Source: Tulasnella sp. 424
Taxonomy: Eukaryota; Basidiomycota; Agaricomycetes; Cantharellales; Tulasnellaceae
NCBI GenBank assembly: GCA_019633425.1
Contig: WSUB01000157.1
Location: 29,170-93,169, forward strand
Reading direction: 5' to 3'
Length of the DNA: 64,000 nt
Part shown: positions 11,965 through 21,794 of the stretch, piece by piece
Layout of the letters: each line of letters begins with the position of its first letter
Position numbering within the stretch: position 1 is the first letter of the stretch
The notes under the pieces: generated by a model
Database searches by the model: none
The model's input: only the letters and a program-made list of their open reading frames with translations
Told to the model about the DNA's origin: nothing
Position numbers and translations under genes: made by a program

Positions 11965-12445
11965 CTTTGAGACGTTTGGAAAGAGAGATCGGTCGAGGAC
12001 TGAAAGAGAGGCCTGTTTACCGTGCGTTCTACTCGACAAGGCGAATTATTCTGCCTTTTTATATTCTGAAAAAGAGAGGTCTAATTATAGCAGCTCTCCG
12101 ATCAACATCTATGGCTCACGGCGAAAGTGGATCAACCACATTCTCTCAAGCGGTAGATCTATGTCGGAGACATTCACGCCAGAGGGCTGCCAAGAAGATG
12201 ATCGACGGTCCAATGCGACCATGCATCCGGGGGAGCCGAAGGAGAAAATGTGGACTAAGCTGGCGAATGTCGTCTTCAGGAAGTCGGGTAATCCAACGAG
12301 GTTCGCCGAGCATGCTCCGGCGTCCGCTATGTGCGTCATATCCGCGGAACAGAGCCCAATCGCGGAACACGACTTGTCGTGCCGAGCAAAAGTGCGAAGC
12401 GGCAGAAGGCTCGAGCTTTTCACACGAACAGAAGTGAGGTCTCAC
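11965..12445 (-). promoter_or_regulatory. Duplicated promoter block upstream of AA9 B
   Basis: This block is closely matched upstream of gene C (14,453-14,947) and more loosely upstream of gene A. It includes the TATA box at about 12,055-12,066 and a ~300-base stretch that happens to be open on both strands in B and C. The block was probably copied together with the gene, so the three genes may share regulation. No specific factor site was proven. Confidence 0.5.
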
Positions 12446-12689
12446 CTTTTAGTACACCCTTGGCTAGTAATAGCTCACAACCGTATCGTTCGAACCATCC
12501 TCCACCTGTTTTACTCCATATAGTGCCAGATCCGTCGAATAATTCATCGATGGGTTTCCGGTACACTAGAGGGGGATAGGGGTTGGGTCGTATTGGGAAG
12601 TCAGGTCCGCACCAGATACGCGTTCGCCGATATCGTGCCCCGTGGAGCTCGGAGTACCTCACGCATATTACAAACCATTCCATTTCAAC

Positions 12690-12960
12690 CTGAACAATAA
12701 TCACGATCGGAAGTGATTAGCAAGTCTAAACAAGAGGTCTCGCTATAAAAAGCACAACATACCATCACGTTCTAGCCAAATTTCAGGCGGGTTAGCACGC
12801 TTGTTTGCCAGGACTAACAATAATCAATAAGCTCCGCAAGAAAGTACTTAGGCAAAATGAGAGTGTGATGCTTACATTTCCGTTGTGTAACTGATGTCAT
12901 TAGATGGTCCGTCAAAGAGGTAAACATTCCTTCCGGCTCTCACTGACTTAGTGAGAATTA
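12690..12960 (-). pseudogene. Two decayed AA9 3' ends
   Basis: At 12,714-12,740 the sequence matches the last exon and 3' flank of gene D, with the tryptophan codon of the terminal PPVWTC changed to a stop (reading PRPLV then stop, then TC). About 50 bases further right, at 12,787-12,960, a second relic reads back as VYLFDGPSNDISYTTEIPGK and QAC across a GTAAG...TTGTTAG intron, the typical AA9 ending. The 5' parts of both copies are missing. The array therefore once held more genes. Confidence 0.55.
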
Positions 12961-13150
12961 TATGCTTGGAATCAGCGGATGAAGCATATCTTAGTCCTAA
13001 CGTATCGCGGAACTGAAATCGATTGCCACTCTAGGCGGACGTGGACGGATCTGCGAAGTCATGGTCTAGTTCAGACTTAGCTACGAAAGACAGTCCTTCC
13101 AATTCCGAAGCTCTCCGTTGAGATAGTTAAGGCGATGTATCCCAGGAAGG

Positions 13151-14452
13151 TTAACACGTGAATTTGGCAGGTCCCGCTACGGTCAACGTAAATGGTTAGG
13201 CACTACTTTCCCTAACGGGCCCTAGTGCGATTTGGACTTACGGGCAGTATATCCGGTGTAGTTGGCTGGGAGGTTGTAAATGTCTACCGACGGAGAGATG
13301 TCAGTTCTAACATACCACAGGAACTCTCTCAGCCTACTTACTGAGGAGGATACCCGGCTCGTTACCAGTATATGCACCAGGGAAGGACACCAGAGGTCCG
13401 GGATTCCCACTTCCTCCTCCAGTGACCTAAGGTAGCGATGTTGAACATTCAGCGGTAAAACGTTCAAGCGACAAGAAACGTACTTTGATCTGACCGCAAG
13501 CAATGTACAGCTACCACGAAGCGACCGCCATCAGCGTCCCAGTTGGATTGGTGATACAGCGATCAATGCAGGATTTACCTGAGCACCGCCATAGGTCGAG
13601 GCAGAATGCAGAGCGATGTGTTCGATGCGAACGAGGTACTCTCCTGTTTGGAATGAACGGGGTTTTGGGTCAGCCAGTTTCCATGCGAGGTCGGGTAGGA
13701 ACTCAAGTACCCGCTGGTATGCATTTCGGGATCGTGAAGGTGAAAGTCTGCTGGTTCCTAATAGCCCAGAATCGCGCATTAGCCGGGTCGGGGAAATAGC
13801 AGTGCGAGAAAAGGACCCTTCTATGAAAAGAAGCCACTTACTCCGACGGCCAAGTGAATCCTCCAGCCTTCGTCCATCCAGGCACCCATTCGGCGACTTT
13901 GAACCAAACTGCTCCGGATCCGGCAGATTCGGTGTTGGCGGTGGGATTAGCCTTGGCCATGTAGATATCAAGGTACTACGCGCATTTAAAGATTCGCATG
14001 AGTACCGAGAAAGGGACGAATGTGAGGTCGAGCAAGTCGCTTACTCCGGGGTGATATAGGGCTTGATCAGCCTTGAAGCCGAGGGTCGTTCCGGCAGCGA
14101 CGGTGTAGGTCGAAGTGCTAGCGGCAGTGTTGCTTTCATAGCATTTCATCGGAGCACTCTTGACATCCGTGACCTGTTGGGAACTACGTCAGCACCTGGC
14201 GGGTCACCTGAGCCCTAAAACGCGCTTACCGGGCTTCGAGAATAGTGGTTATCCGTCATACGGACATACTGGTACTCAGCTGTCGCGGTGCTTCCAACAA
14301 CGAGGTAGGGGAAAGTATCTGAACAAAAGGCAAGACCCAGGTCAGCTTTGGACTACATAGCGACTCGGAAAGCCTAGCTGAATAGACTTACAGTGGGAGC
14401 TGACAAGCTGAGAAGCGAAGGCGAGGATAGCTGCGGTGATCGTGAGCTTCAT
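13151..14452 (-). CDS. AA9 lytic polysaccharide monooxygenase, gene C
   Basis: Ten exons with the same junctions as gene B; ATG at 14452, TAA at 13153-13151. The signal peptide is [19 protein letters not shown], mature start [20 protein letters not shown]. The second copper histidine is in [14 protein letters not shown], the Gln-x-Tyr pair is [11 protein letters not shown], and the end is YTGYTAPGPAKFTC. It differs from B at scattered residues, mostly conservative (TKAAGF to TKAGGF, DWQYV to EYQYV). No CBM1. The promoter and TATA box are nearly copied from B, which indicates recent duplication of a gene-plus-promoter unit. No frameshift or stop was found. Confidence 0.9.
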
Positions 14453-15212
14453 GTTTAGAGGTTTGGGGAGAGAGATCGGTCGAGGACTGAAAGAGAGGCC
14501 TGTTTACAGTGCGTTCTACTCGTCAAGGCGAATTAGTCTGCCTTTTTATATTCTAAAAAATCGAAGTCCAAGTATACCGGCTCCCCAATCAGCATCTCGT
14601 ACTTACGGCGAAAGTGGATCGACCACATTCCCTCAAGCGGTAGATCAATGTCGGAGACATTCAAGCCAGGAGGCTGCCAAGAAGATGATCGACGGTCCAA
14701 TGCGACCATGCATCCGGGGGAGCCGGAGGAGAAAATGTGGACTAAGCCAGCGAAGATCGTCTTCAGGAAGTCGGGTGATCCGACGAGGTTCGCCGAACAT
14801 GCTCCGGCGTCCGCTATGTGCGCCACATCCGCGGAATAGAGCCCAATCGCGGAACAAGGCTTCGCGGAACAAGGCTTGGCGTGCCAAGCAGAGGTGCGAA
14901 GCGAAAGAAGCCTTGAGCCTTTTACACGAACAGAAGTGAGGTCTCACCTTTTCAGTTCACCCTTGGCCAGTAATATAGCTCACAACCGTATCATTCGAAC
15001 CATGCTCCACCTGGTTTACTCCATATGGTGTCGAATAATTCATCGATGGGTTTCCGTTACACTAGAGGGAGATGGGGGCTGGGTCGTATTAGGAAGTTTG
15101 GTCCGCACCAGATCCGCATTCGTCGATATCGTGCCCCTTGGAGCTCGGAGTACCTCACGCATATTACAAACCATTCCATTTCAACCTGAACAATAATCGC
15201 GGTTGACAGTAA
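14453..15212. other. Promoter block of AA9 C and 3' flank of AA9 D
   Basis: The left ~490 bases match the block upstream of gene B, with an added short direct repeat (GCGGAACAAGGCTT twice, near 14,850-14,876). The right part (14,948-15,212) matches 12,446-12,712 and runs into the real end of gene D. This junction shows where the duplicated unit joins. Confidence 0.55.
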
Positions 15213-16532
15213 TTAACAAGTCCAAACAGGAGGTCCCGCTACAAAAAGCGCAACATAACGTCAGCTCCCCAGCGCAAAAACAGAAAGGAATGAGGGGACC
15301 CACGAGGAATATAACCACCCGACGGGGGACCTGCGTAGATATCTTTGCGAGTTGAGGGAAGAAAAGAAAATAGTTTAAGGAGAAGAATTGAAATCGCTGA
15401 AAGGGAGAAAAGATTGGATGCTTACTGGCTAGGATCCCCGGTTCGTAACCGGTGTACACTCCGGGAATAGCAACCAAAGGTGACGGAGTGACGCTTCCTC
15501 CGTTGACCACCTGATAATGCCTCCTTCTGAGCCCAAACGCGAGTGGAATGGTAATGAAGATACATACCTTGATTTGACCGCATGCAAGGTAATACTAAGG
15601 AGCCCCAGAACATAGGCATCGCGTGTGAGATGGCGAAGTTGTCGCGCGAGAAGAGGCCGTACCTGAGCACCCCCAAAGGTCGCAGCAGCATGCAACGCGA
15701 TATGTTCTATTCGGACCAAATATTCACCTGTGATGCGTCAAGAAGGGTGGTCACGAGTTGGTAAATGACGACAGCAGAGAGGGAAGGGGCAGTCACGAAC
15801 CACTCAGCAAACAGCTCGGCAAAGTGAATTGCCAAGTCTGTTGATTCCTGGAACATCACGGTCTTCAGATGAAGGAAAAGCTAAAGAGATGACCTGACAC
15901 ACAGATACGGCCAATTGAACGTCCCCCCCGTCCAGGTAGGACTCCATTGGGCCACTTTGAACCAAACGTTCCCACTGCCTGCTGCTTCGCTGTTGGCAAA
16001 CGGAGTCGCCTTGGCCATGTAGATGCTCATGTACTGAATGAAAGCGCCGGTCAAACGTCAACAAAGCTCAGGATACATCGAGAGGAAAGGAGGGAGGAGG
16101 GGAAACCCACACCAGGATGGTTGACCGGTACATTAGCTTGGAACCCGACCTTCGTGCCGGCGTTGCCAACGATGTACGTGGACGTTAGGGCTGCGGTACT
16201 GGTTTCGTAGCAGCGCATGAGGATGCTCGTTGGGTCTGTAAGCTGAGGGCGCCGCGAAGACGGGGGTTTAGTATACCTTCAGGTACCAACGGGACGCAAC
16301 GGGAGGGGAGGGCTTACCGGTGCTCCAGTGTCAGCGTTGAGCGTTTTGCGAACGTACTGCCAGTCGTTAGTCACGATCGGTAGGTCGCCAATGAGGAGCT
16401 TGGGGAAGGTATCTGCCAGAAGCAAGCGTCAGAAATTGGGTGGGAGTCGGTGGGATGGTTTGCCGACGAACAGTGTGCGAAGACAGGGAGGAGCGCTTGA
16501 GCGAGAAGAGCGGTCAACAGAAGAGCCTTCAT
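15213..16532 (-). CDS. AA9 lytic polysaccharide monooxygenase, gene D (divergent)
   Basis: ATG at 16532, TAA at 15215-15213, ten exons at the same junctions as A-C but clearly diverged. Signal peptide MKALLLTALLAQALLPVFA, mature start HYTFPKLLIGD. Second copper histidine in VNHPGYMSIYMAKA, Gln-x-Tyr pair AQYYLACGQ, end YIPPGPPVWTC. Other matches are DWQYVRKTLNADTGAPV and [20 protein letters not shown]. The donor of intron 4 is probably GTGTGT, which keeps the same length as the paralogues; a GTCATC donor nine bases further is an alternative. A TATTTAAAAG box sits about 50 bases upstream of the start. It is likely the oldest member of this array. Confidence 0.86.
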
Positions 16533-17368
16533 GGTCGTACGACTTTGATGATTGCAGATATTGACGGCTGGAGCCCTTTTAAATATCCCTCGAAGAGCTT
16601 GTTCTCCTGAGCCCCTTGTGCCTGAGGGCGCCGGAGGCCATCTAGAGTAGTCCGATCCAAGTGGAACTTTCATTAGACGGCGACGAGAGGTGAATTCAGA
16701 TAGACGATCAACGTCGGTAGCCTACCTTGTCGTTCTTCCCAATCCTCCGAAACTCTAAACGCTATCTCCTTGTACGTCCAGGCACCCAATACACGGACAC
16801 GGGCAAGCGTGTCAAAACGCCAAGGCCAAGCGGAGGATACCCGAACAGAAGCCCGGCGGTTTCTCATCCCTGCTGCTCCTCCCCCTCTCACTATAAGGTT
16901 ATTGGCAGGACTGGGGACTTCGAGTTGCCCAAGCCATGGTAACTTTCATGCTGTGAGGCCTTTTTTGACAGGGACCGGTTGACGGTTGGACTTGGTTCAT
17001 ATGATGTCTGCATTCCCCCCCTACTGCAGATCAGGTGTTCCATTCCAGAGAAATCTATGACGTCTCCTCAAGAGATAAGGTGCTGTGTCTTCTGGAGGCG
17101 AGAGTAGGAACCGCAAAAGATGAGCATGATCATGACGGAGGGATCGGGAGTAGACGGAGAGGCCGAGATTTAAAAAGCCGCTTATGACCGCATGACGCCG
17201 GTCAGTCCGCATCTAAACGTTCAACTACATACATCTCTCCAAAACCAATAACCCAAATCACAACAACTAGTAAGTAGCAATCGATGTTACCTCACAGAGT
17301 AACCCTGGTACTGATGATACATGACTCTCAACCTGCCTAATATCTAACAACACTAGCTCTCCTCAAAG
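16533..17368. other. Divergent intergenic region, AA9 D / ATPase inhibitor
   Basis: Shared upstream region of a minus-strand cellulase-type gene and a plus-strand mitochondrial gene. The TATA-like box of gene D lies at about 16,577-16,586. No open gene was found between them. Confidence 0.5.
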
Positions 17369-17975
17369 ATGTTCACCGCCACCCGCTTCAGCCACCGCCT
17401 CCCCGCACTCCGCGGTTTCGCCAAGCGTGCTTACAGCGACGGTCGCGTAGCAGGTGCTACCGCCCAGTCAAGGGAGTTCTCGTGCGTGGACCTTTCTCAT
17501 TCGTCTGCCGGCCTGTCCACAGCGCTAACGTATGTTCGTTTCGTTTCTTTGCCGGGTCCTTCCCACGTGCGTTCCCGAATATTCGCGTGCCGTGCGTTCG
17601 AATCAACAGTAAGAAGGAGAAGGCTCATGAGGGTAAGCTAGATCAACCACGTGCTCCTTGAGCGGAACTACGATTTGATGGTGTTGCTTTTGTAGACCAA
17701 TACATCCGTCTTCACGAGAAGGAGCAGCTTGAGAAGTTACGGAAGCAAGTACGTCATTTCCCTCCCTCCCACCGGCATCAGTTTCACCATGCAGTACTAA
17801 ACGATGCCTCTCGTCTCTGCAGATTGCGCAGCAAGAAGCTGACTTGGTACGACGTTATTTCCCTCGTTTTCTTGTGTGCTGGGGTGCTGATCGTGGTTCT
17901 CTTTCGTCATTGCAGGCCAACTTGAAGAAGCAAGTCGAGGAGCAAGGAAAGAAAGTCGACGGCGGTTCTCAGTAA
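17369..17975 (+). CDS. INH1: Mitochondrial F1-ATPase inhibitor (IF1 family)
   Basis: Five exons: 17369-17481, 17610-17632, 17696-17748, 17823-17846 and 17916-17975, giving 90 aa. The N-terminus, MFTATRFSHRLPALRGFAKR and on, is a typical mitochondrial presequence rich in Arg and without acids. The mature part contains the inhibitory segment SKKEKAHEDQYIRLHEKEQL, then a charged helix (EKLRKQIAQQEADLANLKKQ) that forms the coiled coil in this family. IF1 blocks ATP hydrolysis by the F1 part of ATP synthase when the matrix turns acidic, by inserting its helix at the catalytic interface. Microexons of 23 and 24 bases make the gene easy to miss. The frame is intact. Confidence 0.93.
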
Positions 17976-18140
17976 ACGACGAAAAACAACCGGCCGAGGA
18001 AAAGAAGAAAGACTTTGATCGTAGGAGGACGCTGCTTTATGTCGTAAATCTATCTCCCCCTCCCGAAATCGAATGCTCCGACTTCCCAGTTTAAAGTGGA
18101 TAACGCGTGGTCCCACAACGAGCGCGAACAAAAAACTGGA

Positions 18141-18150
18141 TAATATTACA
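18141..18150 (-). promoter_or_regulatory. PUF-like 3' UTR motif, copy 0
   Basis: TGTAATATTA on the transcribed strand, about 130 bases beyond the end of the recognisable coding remains. It fits the yeast Puf5-type consensus UGUAWYWDUA. The same decamer lies at 27,424-27,433 and 34,038-34,047. Confidence 0.35.
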
Positions 18151-18189
18151 CCATGAGCGAGCGAGGAGAGTGCAATGCAAAAGTCCAAA

Positions 18190-18845
18190 CAGCTGTCCAG
18201 ATGCAACAACTACTGCCTTCCCTTCTTTCCCTTCTTCCCACTTTTCTGCCCATCCTTCTTCTCATCCTCCTCGCCCTCGCCTTATCCGCTCTGCGAGCTT
18301 CCCTTCTCCGCCTCCTCCTTCGCATCCTCAGCCAATTTCTTCGCCTTCTCACTCTTTTCCTTCAACACACTCAAAACGTCGGAATAAGTCTCTTCCAATA
18401 GTTTCTTAGCATCTTCAGATTTGGACGTAGCGATTTTGGAAAGGGATGAGATGTCGATATGCGACCCTGCTGTCCAACTTCCTTGACTTTGTTCCACACC
18501 GCGACGACTCTAGCCGTGCCTGCACCCGTACCGAGCAGGGCCCTTCATCTTCTCGTCGTCACTAAAGAGCCTTTTCAGTTCTTCAGCTTCTTGTCCCTTT
18601 TCGTGCAGCTCTTTCGCGGCTTTTGGGGATAGGTCCAAAATCTGCTGAACTCCCTCGTCGTTGTGCGACTTTAATACATGAACTTGCTGGCTCGACGCGT
18701 CGTGGTAGATCCGCTCAGCTTTTGGGGCGAGGTCCGTATCCTTGAATAATTGAAACGTTCGTTGAATGTCGGTCCACCCTCCTCCCAACTTCTCGGTGAC
18801 TTCGGGGTGCTTGGGTAGCTTTCTTGACCACAGGAGAGCCATGGG
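18190..18845 (-). pseudogene. Broken copy of the mitochondrial helical-protein family (copy 0)
   Basis: The minus strand keeps KHPEVTEKLGGGWTDIQRTF, then KELHEKGQEAEELKRLFSDD, and further on the C-terminal DISSLSKIATSKSEDAKKLL segment of the family. The N-terminal half, including presequence and membrane span, is missing. An internal deletion joins the WNKVKEVG region to the DISSLS exon out of frame, and the ALLWSRKLP start lacks family support. The 3' flank still carries the motif TGTAATATTA at 18,150-18,141. It converges with the ATPase-inhibitor gene. The fragment is unlikely to make a working protein. Confidence 0.72.
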
Positions 18846-18997
18846 CTTCGAACTAGCTTTAAAATTTGCACTGCATCAAGCTCTCTGAATATAAGTTCAC
18901 AAAGGACTGAGGATAAATCAATTTAAGAACTTTATTCCAGTGATTTCCGAGCTGGGGTACACTGTATATGTACACTGAAGGATTGGCCGACATGCCA

Positions 18998-21378
18998 CTA
19001 AATGGCTTCGGACTCGTCCGCATTCAGGATCAGTATTGAGAAGAACCTGACCATATCAACAAAGCCATCTAGTCGAATGGCTGTTCCGAATGCGAAAAAT
19101 TAAAGGAAAACTCTTCAACAGCGAATCACAGTACATAAACGAAATTCCAGCCTTACCTTCATTCACGGTATGGACGCCGTTATAGGCGTGATGTGCACCT
19201 AAATGCAAGTAACGGAATATGTTGTCTGAGAGTGACCAATACCAGCAAGTATCTGCGATGTGTTGATAACCCTTCAGGTAACCCGTCGACGGACTAAAGG
19301 GGGAGGGCGACTAACCTGTGTTCCCAGTAATCATGCTCGGAGCGACAATTATGCTCTCATCACCAGGATGCGCATCCTCCCAAGCTGCTCGGATAGTCCC
19401 GCTCAGTAGTTTATATGCTGGAGAATCTGGCGAAGAGATGGGAGCTGGTTCTAGGGCATATCCCCAAGCATAGGAAAGTGTAACTTTGCCCCCAAACGAG
19501 CTCGAAGCTGTAGAGACCGAGATATTATCGAACCCAACAAGCTCGAGGTTCTGTTTTGAGACTACCGGAGAAAGGAGGTCTATGACTGAGTTCTTGAGCG
19601 CTCCGATAGAACTCTCGATAGCTATTCGGTGATTGACGATAGCGAAGGCTTCTTCAGGCAGGACATTGCTCTTGACGCCACCTCGAGAGAAATAGAGCAG
19701 ATAAGTGTCAAGTCCGCAGCTGAGCTTGCCTCGCAAGTCCCATACCATGAATCATATCTACCGCTTGAGTGGTACCGAGAATAGATCTTAGCCACTCCGC
19801 ATTTGGCCCGTCTGAGTGAAGTATATATTGTTTAACTTTCTTGAGCGCAGTCTCGTCTCCTTGGGAGGCCCGGATAACTTCGCGCCTGAGACGATCGGGG
19901 ATGTCAGGTGAATGAATGGCGGAGCATTCGAGGGACTTGAAGATAGGACTTTGTGGCGTGAGGTGTATTGGGCGTGGGTTGGCTTCAAGTTGTGTCAACA
20001 GGAGAGCAAGATATCCAATAGAAGTATGCATCGGTGGAGTACTGGAGTGGCCTCCAGGAGTGTCGACTTTGATACGGACGTCCATGAATCCTGAGAGGGC
20101 AAGTTGCTCATCGTCAATATTTTACAGATGGGGCAGTAACCACAGCTCCTTTCACATGTGCGAGGGCTCACCTTTTTCAGCAATGGCAGGTGCAGCAGTC
20201 ATCCTACCGAACGTCAGGTTATATCGTCCGCCCTCATCCACGATCATTGCAAAATTTTTCTTTTGAGTAACTTGAAGGTATTTGGCTAAGCACGATGCGC
20301 CCTAAAAAGTGTTTTGTGGTCAGTGAGACGACCAAGGTTACCTGTCGCATGGACGCACTCACTTTCCGCCCTCCGGTCTCTTCGTCGAACCCCAGAGATA
20401 TAGTGATCGTCCTTTTGGGGCTCCAGCCCTGTTCCAAGAGGGTTTCCACGGCGAGCAGAATCCCAATCACACCCGATTTGTTATCCACCGATCCGCGACC
20501 CCAAACATACCCGTCAACAAGTTTTCCGGAGTACGGAGGCTCCTTCCAAAGCGAATATGTGGTAGGATCAACGGGCACGACGTCTAAACATAAAACATAA
20601 TGAGGGCTCGGGAGGTTAGGTCTTGGGGGGGATTTCTGGGTCCCTCACCTTGGTGTGCCATGAGGAGTAGGGGGGCGAGGGAGTCGTCGGAACCTTTCCA
20701 TTCATATAAAAGCCCGTAGGTATTTATCTTAGTCAAAGAAAGGGAAGAATGACTGCCAAATCGACGTCAGCCGCTGATGCAGAAAAGTTTCCAGCCGGCT
20801 TGAGACTCACGTTCGAGGGAACGTTGTTGCAAGGTACTTGTGGAATAGTGAAAATTGTTCCCATCTCGGGTCGCTTTCAACGGGACCCCATTCATTGAAT
20901 ACTTCAGTCCTGGGGAAGTTTTTTAAGACGACCAATTGGAACGTGTCAGAGACCCGGAACTCTACTACCCGGGACCCGCTTTGACTCACGATACTCTGAC
21001 AGCACCTCCCAAAGCTTCCGCAGCTCGAGCAGCAAAGTCATCTGATTTTAGGATATGCATGACCTCTCCCGTTACATTGCTCGACGGTCGGAGTGGCTGT
21101 TCTTGTTCGCAAATGCTTGCGGAACGTTGGCCGGAGACATTGTAATATTGGAATCCAAAATGATGTGGCTGAAGGCGAGAGATAAGAAGGTATGTTACAA
21201 ACAAAGATGTTATAAGCTTGATATAGCTTCTAAGTTGCTCCTTGACATGAGTTTTAGGATGAACGTTGTGCACGCCGTTGACCTTAACCGTGACGGTTGG
21301 GATCGTAGGATTGGCTCCTTTTGCCATTAATGTGTCTAGAGGTAGTAGTGGTTTCTGGTCGTTGTTTCTCTCTGTCAT
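18998..21378 (-). CDS. CPS1: Vacuolar carboxypeptidase S-like M20 metallopeptidase
   Basis: A multi-exon gene from ATG at 21378 to TAG at 19000-18998. After a short cytosolic tail (MTERNNDQKPLLPLDTL) comes one membrane span, LITSLFVTYLLISRL, making a type II protein as in yeast Cps1. The M20 zinc-peptidase motifs follow: LLLMAHQ-DVVPVDP (first metal His, split by an intron), WGRGSVDNKSG (bridging Asp), FDEETGG (catalytic base Glu and metal Glu), then the dimerisation part DVRIKVDTPGGHSSTPP and a C-terminal NTDTCWYWSLSDNIFR ending in DGFVDMVRFFSIL. Cps1 releases C-terminal residues from peptides in the vacuole for nitrogen supply. Introns were placed at HGG-VKSNVLPEE and elsewhere with GT-AG ends. 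No lesion was found. It separates two members of the mitochondrial family. Confidence 0.9.
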
Positions 21379-21794
21379 TATTCCGTTGGTGAGAGGCTGC
21401 GCAGGTATGTCTTGAAACGACGCGAGGTGGGTTGATGCAACGGTCTGCCGTGGAGAGAGGTGTTGTTACGTCTAAGTGCGCCCTTTCTTCGCAAGCCACC
21501 AACACGCGCACGCAGCGTTGACACACCAAACAACATACACCATTTTCGATAGCGATTTCTTGATGTGTAGTCGTTCGTACATGTTTAGATATGTAGAAGG
21601 TGTTCATTTGGGGGAACATGTCAACAGAGCCTTTGCACATGTACCACTTCTCCGTCCGACGTCAGTGGGTGTGAATCCCATAACGGGTGTACGAAAAATG
21701 GATAATTTTGCACCACCAGGAGGGGTTAACTATATACCGACGAGAGAGGAGAGTTCGACGCAACCAAAGTCCACCAAGTGTCCAGACGCAACGA
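21379..21794. other. Spacer between CPS1 and family copy 1
   Basis: Holds the CPS1 upstream region and the 3' flank of copy 1. The position equivalent to the PUF-like motif (21,703-21,712) reads TGCAAAATTA here, so the core is lost. Confidence 0.5.

Noticed and set aside
17907..18401. Open frames on both strands near 18.1-18.4 kb rich in Arg or in Ser/Pro/Phe.
   Set aside because: They are other-frame readings of the Lys/Glu-rich C-terminal exon of the broken family copy 0.
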